In this document: in pieces, positions 1 to 5,181 of the stretch
How the letters are laid out: the number at the start of each line of letters is the position of its first letter
How positions within the stretch are numbered: the first letter of the stretch is position 1
Source: Deltaproteobacteria bacterium
GTDB lineage: Bacteria > Desulfobacterota > Desulfobacteria > Desulfobacterales > ETH-SRB1
Length of the DNA: 5,181 bases
Assembly (NCBI GenBank): GCA_030627405.1
Contig: DAOUSD010000164.1
Location: forward strand, 1-5,181
Reading direction: 5' to 3'
Program-made: the position numbers and the translations under genes
The notes under the pieces: generated by a model
What the model saw: the letters and a program-made list of their open reading frames with translations, nothing else
Databases searched by the model: none
What the model was told of the DNA's origin: nothing

Positions 1-1813
1 CATGTATGCGCTGAATTTTAGCTGTGCCCGGCGGCAAAAAAAGCATATCTCCGTTTCCTAGAAGATTTTCCGCACCATTTGTATCAATTATTGTCCTTGA
101 ATCTGTTTTGGAAGAAACCTGGAAGGAAAGACGTGTCGGGAAATTAGCCTTTATTGTTCCTGTAAGCACATCCACCGAGGGCCTTTGGGTCGCAAGTATC
201 AGATGTATACCTGCAGCCCTTGCCATTTGTGCAAGCCGTGTCAATGCAACCTCAACGTCCCTGGGAGCAACTATCATCAAATCAGCCAGCTCATCAATAA
301 TTATAACAACATACGGTAGTTTTTCAGGAGCATTTTCTTCTTTTGTTTTTTCTTTATCTATTTTTTGATTATACTGTGTTATATTTCGCGCCTTTTTTTC
401 TGAAAGCAACTCATATCTTTTTTCCATTTCATGTACAGCCCAGAAAAGAGCATTGGTTGCTTTTTTTACATCTGTAACCACAGGAGTAATAAGATGTGGA
501 ATCCCATCATAGCTTGAAAGCTCTATCCTTTTTGGGTCTATCATTATAAGTTTTACTTCATCGGGGTTTGCTTTGAACAATAAACTGCAGATCATAGCAT
601 TCAGGGCTACACTTTTGCCTGTGCCGGTTGCGCCTGCAATTAAAAGATGCGGCATTTTATCCAGTTCCGCTACTACCGGGTTCCCTATTATATCTTTGCC
701 AAGACAGATTGTAAGCTTTGACTTTGATTTTTCAAAGTTGTTTGAAATAATAATTTCTTTTAGTCTTACTGTTTCTCTTGTCTCATTAGGCAGCTCAATA
801 CCGATAGCCGCTTTCCCCGGGATCGGTGCTACGATCCTGATGCTTATCGAACGGAGAGCCAGAGCAAGGTCGTCAGTAAGCCCGACTATTTTGCTAATCT
901 TTATACCAGGGGCAGGTTTATATTCAAAAGTTGTAATAACAGGGCCCGGTAATATAGTTGTGACTTTCCCCTGCACGCCGAAGTCTTCAAGTTTTTTTTC
1001 AAGCAGTTTCGACTGCATTCTTAGATTTTTATCATCAGCAGAAGCAGAGCTTATTTCAGGATTTTCAAGCAGGTTAACAGATGGGAGTTGAAACCCTTTT
1101 TCAGCTTTCATGAACTCAAATACATCCTGTTTTGGAGCAGGTCCTTCCCTAATCGGTTTGGACTCTTTTGCCCTTATCTTTATTTCGCGATCTTTTTTTT
1201 TGCTATACTCTTTTTTTATTTTTGATCGGTTTTTGGCTTTTTCTCTTCGTTCTTTCCATATTGTAATTATTTTTTTTGTACTTTTTACTGCATTTGTAAT
1301 CAGTTTCCAGAATCGTTTTAAAAATATGATCAAAGAAAAACCAGTGGCCATGATAAAACCCATAAGCCACATAAGGATAAGTATAACAGCGCCGCCTGTA
1401 TGATTTGTATATTTGATAAGGAACGACTTGATGGGCATGCCTATTATGCCGCCGGATGAAAATTTGCTTCCGAAAATTATGAAGTGGTTTTGCTGGAATG
1501 CAAGAAGGCTTCCGGTAGAGATAATAAGAATAATTCCACCAGCCATTATCAGAATAATAGCTTTTTCATGATAGTCACCAAAAAAATGTACGCTGGATAA
1601 AAGAAATAATATCGGTATCCAGAACGCCCCAAGTCCAAACAGCCCAATTAAAATACCCGAAACATGTGCTCCAAATATGCCGAACAGGTTGTAAACATCA
1701 CCTGCCGCTTTTGCATTATGAATTGAGGGATCTTCAGGGCTGTAAGACAAAAGACTGCCCAGTGTGAAAATTAATAAAAAAAAGAGGAAAATGCCGATAA
1801 TTTCTTTGCGCAT
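1..1813 (-). CDS. ftsK: DNA translocase FtsK/SpoIIIE family, C-terminus cut by window edge
   Basis: ATP-driven double-stranded DNA pump anchored at the division septum, which clears and aligns chromosome ends before cell closure. The ATG at 1813 is the only possible start nearby, since an in-frame TAA lies at 1819-1817. The 604 visible codons run without a stop to the left edge. Residues 5-24, about 51-74, 86-105 and 141-164 form four hydrophobic helices (FtsK 4TM domain). Residues about 166-240 are a short, very Lys/Arg-rich linker, and the conserved motor starts near residue 243. Walker A is GATGTGKS at 394-401, Walker B is IIIDE ending at D507 and E508, and ATQRPS lies at 541-546. The sequence breaks off at AKIQRIH, so the end of the motor and the gamma winged-helix domain (roughly 120 residues by comparison with E. 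coli FtsK) lie outside. The gene follows rnj after 8 bases. The family call is secure. The linker is far shorter than in E. coli FtsK. Confidence 0.97.
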   Translation of the reverse strand, partial: MRKEIIGIFLFFLLIFTLGSLLSYSPEDPSIHNAKAAGDVYNLFGIFGAHVSGILIGLFGLGAFWIPILFLLSSVHFFGDYHEKAIILIMAGGIILIISTGSLLAFQQNHFIIFGSKFSSGGIIGMPIKSFLIKYTNHTGGAVILILMWLMGFIMATGFSLIIFLKRFWKLITNAVKSTKKIITIWKERREKAKNRSKIKKEYSKKKDREIKIRAKESKPIREGPAPKQDVFEFMKAEKGFQLPSVNLLENPEISSASADDKNLRMQSKLLEKKLEDFGVQGKVTTILPGPVITTFEYKPAPGIKISKIVGLTDDLALALRSISIRIVAPIPGKAAIGIELPNETRETVRLKEIIISNNFEKSKSKLTICLGKDIIGNPVVAELDKMPHLLIAGATGTGKSVALNAMICSLLFKANPDEVKLIMIDPKRIELSSYDGIPHLITPVVTDVKKATNALFWAVHEMEKRYELLSEKKARNITQYNQKIDKEKTKEENAPEKLPYVVIIIDELADLMIVAPRDVEVALTRLAQMARAAGIHLILATQRPSVDVLTGTIKANFPTRLSFQVSSKTDSRTIIDTNGAENLLGNGDMLFLPPGTAKIQRIH

Positions 1814-1821
1814 AATTTAGG

Positions 1822-3474
1822 TTATACCTCTATAATAAAAGGCAGTATAACCGGACGACGTCCTATTGTAAAATAAAAATACTTCCTTAGGGCCGACTGT
1901 ATCTGAGATTTGATTTTATCAATTTCGACATGGACATCAGGGCCTGTTTCTTCTAAAATTTCAAGTATTACGCACTTTGCGTCTTCGAGAAGATGTCCTT
2001 TTTCCATCTCAAATACAAAACCATGTGAAACAATTTCCGGGCCATACACAATTATTCCTGTTTCTTCGTCAAAAACCATGTTAACTACAACAAAACCATC
2101 TCTTGACAGCATACGTCTTTCTTTTAGTACACTTCTTCCGACATCACCGACTCCTTTTCCGTCAATAAGCACCCTGCCGGTCATAATCTTGTCAAGGACT
2201 CTTCCTCCATTTTCATCAAATTCAATTACCTGGCCGTCTTCAGCGAGAAGTATTTTGTTTTTTGATACGCCAACCTGTTCGGCAAGCCGAGTGTGCAGAA
2301 TCAGGTGCCGGTATTCACCGTGTATCGGAATAAAATGTTCAGGCTTAGTAAGGTTTATCATTAGTTTTAATTCTTCCCGAAAAGCATGGCCTGATACATG
2401 AATGGCCGAAATCTTTTCATAAATAACGTCAGCGCCTTTTCTGTAAAGATTATTTATAATATTTGAAATAGCTTTCTCGTTTCCGGGAATGAATTTTGAC
2501 GAGAAGATAACGGTATCACCTTTCTTGATTTTTATTTGTTTATGAATGCCCCTGGAAATACGAGCCAGGGCCGACATAGGTTCACCCTGGCTGCCGGTTG
2601 TTATTATTATTATTTCATCGTCTTTAAAGTCATTGATTTGTTTAATATCAATTTCCATTTTTTCAGGGATATGGATGTATCCAAGATCTTTTGCAATACT
2701 TGTGCTAACCTCTATACTTCTGCCGTTAATTAGTACTTTACTGCCTTTTGACTTTGCAATATTAACTATTTGCTGTATTCTCGCGACATTTGAAGCAAAA
2801 AGAGCTACAATTATACGCCCCTTGCTTTCAATTATTATCTTTGCCAGCGCTTCACCTACTTCCTGGTCAGATATAGTATAGCCTTCCTTTTCCACATTTG
2901 TGGAATCCGATAGTAGCGCAAGAACTCCTTCATCGCCACACCTGGCAAACTTATTCAGATCGGTCATTACGCCATCCACCGGCGTGTGGCTGATTTTAAA
3001 ATCCCCTGTGTGCACAATAAGCCCATAAGGTGTTTTAATGGCAATTCCTACGCCGTCCACAACGCTGTGGCTTACACGGATAAAGTCAAGCTCAAAAATT
3101 CCTATTTTAAGTTTTTTTCTATGAGAAATTTCATTAAGAGAAGTTGATGAAAGAAGACCATGTTCTTCAAGTTTGTGCCTTACCATTCCAAGCGTGAAAC
3201 GAGTTCCAAAGACCGGAGCATTTATTTCTTTAAGCAGATAGGGCAGGGCTCCAATATGATCTTCATGGGCATGGGTTAAAACGATACCTGAAACTTTAGA
3301 CCTATTTTCTTTCAGGTAATTAAAATCCGGTATTACATAGTCAATACCAAGCATATAGTCTTCAGGGAACATAAGGCCTGCATCAACTACAAAAATAGTC
3401 TCCCCGTATTCAAAGGCCATCATATTAAGGCCGATTTCTCCTAACCCGCCCAGCGGGATTATTTTCAATTTCAC
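1822..3474 (-). CDS. rnj: Ribonuclease J (metallo-beta-lactamase/beta-CASP nuclease)
   Basis: Cytoplasmic zinc-dependent RNase that, in characterised relatives, cuts RNA internally and also degrades it from the 5' end. The 550 residues match the family length (B. subtilis J1 is about 555). The N-terminal metallo-beta-lactamase fold opens with PLGGLGEIG (residues 7-15) and carries the metal motif HAHEDH (H68, H70, D72, H73), H136 in RVSHSV and D158 in HTGDF. The beta-CASP part includes TTGSQGEP (292-299), HVSGH (359-363) and IHGEYRH (384-390, with H385 the expected last metal ligand). Residues about 450-550 form the family's C-terminal domain. All catalytic residues appear intact. The start is GTG at 3474-3472, overlapping the plsC TGA as GTGA, with a strong ribosome site. 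Starting at M18 instead would remove the conserved first strand. A single copy is visible, so J1 and J2 cannot be told apart, and rnj is the neutral symbol. Confidence 0.97.
   Translation of the reverse strand: MKLKIIPLGGLGEIGLNMMAFEYGETIFVVDAGLMFPEDYMLGIDYVIPDFNYLKENRSKVSGIVLTHAHEDHIGALPYLLKEINAPVFGTRFTLGMVRHKLEEHGLLSSTSLNEISHRKKLKIGIFELDFIRVSHSVVDGVGIAIKTPYGLIVHTGDFKISHTPVDGVMTDLNKFARCGDEGVLALLSDSTNVEKEGYTISDQEVGEALAKIIIESKGRIIVALFASNVARIQQIVNIAKSKGSKVLINGRSIEVSTSIAKDLGYIHIPEKMEIDIKQINDFKDDEIIIITTGSQGEPMSALARISRGIHKQIKIKKGDTVIFSSKFIPGNEKAISNIINNLYRKGADVIYEKISAIHVSGHAFREELKLMINLTKPEHFIPIHGEYRHLILHTRLAEQVGVSKNKILLAEDGQVIEFDENGGRVLDKIMTGRVLIDGKGVGDVGRSVLKERRMLSRDGFVVVNMVFDEETGIIVYGPEIVSHGFVFEMEKGHLLEDAKCVILEILEETGPDVHVEIDKIKSQIQSALRKYFYFTIGRRPVILPFIIEV
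1826..1831 (-). promoter_or_regulatory. Possible ribosome binding site for ftsK
   Basis: AGAGGT on the minus strand lies inside the last codons of rnj, 12 bases before the ftsK ATG at 1813. The spacing is longer than usual, so initiation may depend partly on ribosomes finishing rnj. No better site lies closer. Confidence 0.4.
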
Positions 3475-4190
3475 AATTCACCTCTTTTCCCCTTCTCAAA
3501 AGATTCGCAAATGATATTTCTTACTTTTTTCAGAAGATCGTCCTTGGTTTTTCTATTATAATTTTTTGTTTCAATAGGTTCTTTAATTTCTATAGTAACA
3601 TTTCCCGGCCTTATAATGATTTTATTCTTTGGCATGATAGGCCATGTTCCGTGTATTATTACAGGAACTATCGGAACTCCGGATTCCACTGCTAAAACAA
3701 ACCCGCCTTTTTTAAATGGCCTGATATTACCGTCTTTGCTGCGTGTACCCTCAGGATAGATTAATACCGAAACTCCTTCCCGAATATTTTTTGCAGCCTT
3801 TTTTAAGCTTTTAAAAGCAGCCCTGCGATTTGATCTGTCAATATTAATATGCCCAATCCTGTGCATCGCATAACCGAAAATCGGTATTTTGAAAAGTTCT
3901 GCTTTTGCAACCCATCTGAACTTAAAAGGAAGATAAGCCAGAGCAACGGGAATATCAAAGTTGCTCTGGTGGTTAGACATGTATATATAAGACCTGTCAG
4001 GTCGTATATTGTAAAGACCATTGACGGTTACTTTAATGCGACTGACGGCAAGCACAAATTTAGCCCATGCTTTTGTACAATTATAAGCCGGATCGCTATT
4101 TTTATATATAAAAGATGCAAGTATGGTAAGGCTGCTGAAGAAGACTGTAACAGGAAGAGCAAATATTGCAATAATCAGAGTTCGTATCAT
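3471..4190 (-). CDS. plsC: 1-acyl-sn-glycerol-3-phosphate acyltransferase (PlsC family)
   Basis: Membrane-associated enzyme expected to transfer an acyl group to lysophosphatidic acid, giving phosphatidic acid for phospholipid synthesis. The 239 residues match the usual PlsC length. An N-terminal hydrophobic helix (about residues 4-28) would anchor it to the inner membrane. The acyltransferase motifs appear in order: NHQSNFD with catalytic H74 and D79 (HX4D), a GHINIDR block at 113-119, YPEGTRS at 145-151 binding the phosphate, and VPIVPV at 172-177. Nothing essential is missing. The ATG at 4190 is the most upstream possible start, because an in-frame TGA lies at 4211-4209 inside the neighbouring inverted repeat. 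No Shine-Dalgarno sequence precedes it, unlike rnj. The TGA stop overlaps the rnj start. Substrate is inferred from the family, and some members acylate other lipids such as lyso-ornithine lipid. Confidence 0.93.
   Translation of the reverse strand: MIRTLIIAIFALPVTVFFSSLTILASFIYKNSDPAYNCTKAWAKFVLAVSRIKVTVNGLYNIRPDRSYIYMSNHQSNFDIPVALAYLPFKFRWVAKAELFKIPIFGYAMHRIGHINIDRSNRRAAFKSLKKAAKNIREGVSVLIYPEGTRSKDGNIRPFKKGGFVLAVESGVPIVPVIIHGTWPIMPKNKIIIRPGNVTIEIKEPIETKNYNRKTKDDLLKKVRNIICESFEKGKRGEL
3478..3485 (-). promoter_or_regulatory. Strong ribosome binding site deciding the GTG start of rnj
   Basis: AGAGGTGA on the minus strand, inside the last codons of plsC, has seven consecutive bases (GAGGTGA) complementary to the usual 16S rRNA tail. 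It sits 3 to 6 bases before the GTG at 3474, depending on the register counted. This supports the unusual start codon and translation coupled to the end of plsC. Confidence 0.75.
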
Positions 4191-4199
4191 ATATAGTAA

Positions 4200-4304
4200 T
4201 ATAGACTGTCACATATTAAATTGCACAAGGCTAGAGGGAGAAGGCTGTATTGTAATACGCCGACGACCGATAACGCAGTGAAATTTATTATGTGACAGTC
4301 TATA
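4200..4304. mobile_element. Miniature inverted-repeat element (MITE-like), 105 bases with TA ends
   Basis: Bases 4201-4222 and 4282-4303 are inverted copies of each other over 22 bases with one mismatch (4216). The pairing goes on to 26 bases with one further mismatch (4223 against 4281). TA stands at both outer ends (4200-4201 and 4303-4304), as expected for a TA target duplication like that of IS630/Tc1-mariner elements. The core holds a smaller hairpin, GTATT-GT-AATAC (4246-4257), flanked by GGC and GCC, and has no room for a protein. The layout, with long terminal repeats, small size and no coding, fits a non-autonomous transposon moved in trans. The family is inferred from the TA ends alone. 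A structured intergenic repeat that does not move is the alternative. Its left end lies 10 bases from the plsC start codon. Confidence 0.72.
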
Positions 4305-4498
4305 GTTCACGGTTGTCGGTTTACGAGAGCTTTGCAAAACGCCCCCTTTTGCCCAATTTCGGCGTCAGGCTCAAATTTTAAGCCTCGAAATACTCAATGT
4401 ATTCCTACAGTTAAAATTTTCGCCCTCCTTGAACTTGAACAAAATTGAGCATTTTTCAAAGGTTTCTTTACAGTTTTCTGTTTTGAGCAACCGTGAAC
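4305..4498. repeat. Long imperfect palindrome with perfect 11-base ends
   Basis: The ends GTTCACGGTTG (4305-4315) and CAACCGTGAAC (4488-4498) are perfect inverted copies. Inside, matched arms nest about one centre near 4396: 4330-4334 with 4457-4461, 4336-4339 with 4452-4455, 4347-4356 with 4435-4444 (8 of 10), 4373-4381 with 4411-4419 (9 of 9), and AATAC/GTATT (4389-4393 with 4399-4403) around a TCAAT loop. Paired positions always sum to 8791 or 8792, so these arms are one degraded long palindrome, not chance stems. Neither strand shows a convincing gene. It would fold into an extended hairpin as RNA or cruciform DNA. I have an impression of similar intergenic repeats in Desulfobacterales genomes, but have not confirmed it. 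Confidence 0.75.
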
Positions 4499-4503
4499 CG
4501 TCA

Positions 4504-4578
4504 CCTAAGTCGTCAAGTAAAAATAACTTATACATCTTGATTGTCTTTTTGCTTGTTTATACTTGGCTCCTAAGTCGT
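4504..4578. repeat. 10-base direct repeat, one copy across a stop codon
   Basis: CCTAAGTCGT occurs at 4504-4513 and again at 4569-4578, 65 bases apart. The second copy covers the last codons and the TAG stop (4572-4570) of the 110-residue gene. The DNA between is AT-rich and contains weakly paired CAAGTA (4514-4519) and TACTTG (4559-4564). This could be the scar of a small insertion or duplication, or chance. Confidence 0.5.
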
Positions 4579-4902
4579 TATTCCCAGTTTTTCGAATATT
4601 GAGTCGGCAAACTGAATAATCCAGTTGCGTTGGGATTCAGTTGCATAGCTTGTGCAATTGCATTTTATTGTACTTCTGGATCTTACAAGAAGTTCACAGG
4701 ATACACGGTCAGGTTCTATATCTATTGCAAAATAAAATGGCCGGCATTCTTTATGTTCAGCCTGAATATCAGTCAGGATATTTTCATCAAGCTGTATCCA
4801 GTATATTCCATCTATCTTTGAAGAACCAACGTTCTCATCCAGATAAGTCTTAATTTTTTCGTATTCTCCGAGCCTTAGATCATCAATAATATATTGTTTC
4901 AT
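4570..4902 (-). CDS. Uncharacterised 110-residue acidic soluble protein
   Basis: I do not recognise a named family. The protein is small, acidic (clearly more Asp/Glu than Lys/Arg), and has no signal peptide or membrane helix. The N-terminal part reads as alpha-helical (residues about 7-24, EYEKIKTYLDE). A middle stretch of likely beta strands follows (about 33-80, with YWIQLDE, PFYFAIDIEPD and SCELLVRSR), then a C-terminal helix (about 90-106). Four cysteines, C53, C69 and the pair C81/C83 in KCNC, could bind metal or be incidental. The ordered mix of charged and hydrophobic residues and the clean start and stop argue for a real gene over a chance frame. The ATG at 4902 has no clear Shine-Dalgarno sequence, and upstream is AT-rich. 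It shares the strand of plsC but is separated by 379 bases of repeats, so it is probably a separate transcript. I vaguely recall similar short proteins in Desulfobacterales, unverified. Confidence 0.75.
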   Translation of the reverse strand: MKQYIIDDLRLGEYEKIKTYLDENVGSSKIDGIYWIQLDENILTDIQAEHKECRPFYFAIDIEPDRVSCELLVRSRSTIKCNCTSYATESQRNWIIQFADSIFEKLGITT

Positions 4903-4965
4903 AATAATTTAAAATTAGCATAGATTATTTTAACGTGCAACCTAAATCCTGCAAGTATCGAGTTT

Positions 4966-4984
4966 GCCGCAGCCGCAAGCCGCA
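4966..4984. repeat. Three-copy GCCGCA tandem
   Basis: GCCGCA occurs three times in 19 bases (4966-4971, 4972-4977, 4979-4984), the last separated by one extra A. It is a GC-rich patch in AT-rich intergenic DNA, just before the hairpin at 4989. No function can be read from it. Confidence 0.6.
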
Positions 4985-4988
4985 GGGC

Positions 4989-5022
4989 ATGAAGCTGTAG
5001 AGCGCTACAGTTCAATCTTCAT
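4989..5022. repeat. Bulged 12-pair hairpin in intergenic DNA
   Basis: ATGAAG (4989-4994) pairs with CTTCAT (5017-5022), and CTGTAG (4995-5000) pairs with CTACAG (5005-5010) around an AGCG loop. All twelve pairs are perfect, with a six-base bulge TTCAAT (5011-5016) on one side. There is no T-run after it on either strand, so it does not look like a simple intrinsic terminator. It could be a small dispersed repeat, an RNA structure or a protein site. Confidence 0.5.
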
Positions 5023-5181
5023 CGCTCTCTAACCTTGAATCGTGGAACTTTGAACATGAGTAGTTACGACAAATTAAATTAACCTTGCTGGTGTTTAAGG
5101 ATAAATGATGAGTATATTAACAGTATAAAAATGAATATTCTTGACTAGTTACTGTATTTTAGGCTAAATATACCCGAGCCC

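Larger units (their letters stand above)
4903..5181. other. Intergenic region without a supported gene
   Basis: Apart from the GCCGCA tandem and the hairpin, this stretch holds only very short frames, such as ATGATGAGTATATTAACA followed soon by TAA near 5107-5127, and AT-rich DNA. The 5032-5056 segment carries two related CTTGAA/CTTTGAA words that resemble the TTGAAC pair inside the long palindrome (4429-4440). Whatever lies beyond 5181 cannot be seen. Confidence 0.6.

Noticed and set aside
573..1091. Plus-strand open frame of 172 codons
   Set aside because: It lies wholly opposite the ftsK motor codons, which carry Walker A and other conserved motifs. Its product is low-complexity Ser/Phe/Ile sequence typical of an antisense shadow.
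1910..2401. Plus-strand open frame of 163 codons
   Set aside because: It is antisense to the C-terminal half of rnj, and its Ser/Thr/Pro-rich product has no recognisable domain.
3849..4196. Plus-strand open frame of 115 codons
   Set aside because: It is antisense to the catalytic N-terminal part of plsC, and no family features are seen.
4234..4245. FtsK guide site (KOPS or SRS-like GAGAAGGC in the mobile element core)
   Set aside because: It is one near match to the SRS consensus with no series of oriented copies, so it is not distinguishable from chance.
4305..4498. Intrinsic terminator between the 110-residue gene and plsC
   Set aside because: The fold is far longer and more irregular than a terminator stem and is not followed by a T-run on the minus strand.
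4912..4940. Promoter for the 110-residue gene (TTGCAC, 17 bases, TAATTT on the minus strand)
   Set aside because: Only three of six bases match at each box, and AT-rich DNA gives many such hits.
5141..5169. Plus-strand promoter (TTGACT, 17 bases, CTAAAT) for a gene beyond the right edge
   Set aside because: The -35 box is good, but the -10 box matches at only three of six bases and no gene is visible downstream.

Overview
The window holds a compact minus-strand gene cluster on its left four fifths and a gene-poor, repeat-filled region on its right. Reading in the direction of transcription (right to left), there is a 110-residue unrecognised protein (4902-4570), a 379-base intergenic stretch made almost entirely of two palindromic elements, then three tightly packed housekeeping genes. 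These are a PlsC-type lysophosphatidate acyltransferase (4190-3471), ribonuclease J (3474-1822) and the DNA translocase FtsK (1813 to the left edge, C-terminus cut off). The three overlap or nearly abut (GTGA overlap, then an 8-base gap), so they are very likely co-transcribed.

The DNA is AT-rich by eye. The FtsK has a four-helix membrane domain and a short basic linker, and RNase J is 550 residues long. Together with the style of the intergenic repeats and the look of the 110-residue protein, this suggests a Desulfobacterota (former Deltaproteobacteria) genome, perhaps near the Desulfobacterales. That is a judgement from memory of similar sequences, not a search result. PlsC makes phosphatidic acid for membrane lipids, RNase J processes and degrades RNA, and FtsK moves DNA at the division septum. 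They are not one pathway, though membrane synthesis and septal DNA transport both serve growth and division.

The most unusual part is 4191-4569. A 105-base element with 22-base inverted ends (one mismatch) bounded by TA looks like a non-autonomous miniature transposon, and it ends 10 bases before the plsC start codon. Directly against its other end, with no base between, lies a 194-base long palindrome with perfect 11-base ends and a nested series of symmetric stems. The last 279 bases (4903-5181) hold no gene that I can support, only a bulged hairpin, a short GCCGCA tandem and AT-rich sequence. I see no CRISPR array, tRNA, rRNA or complete transposase.
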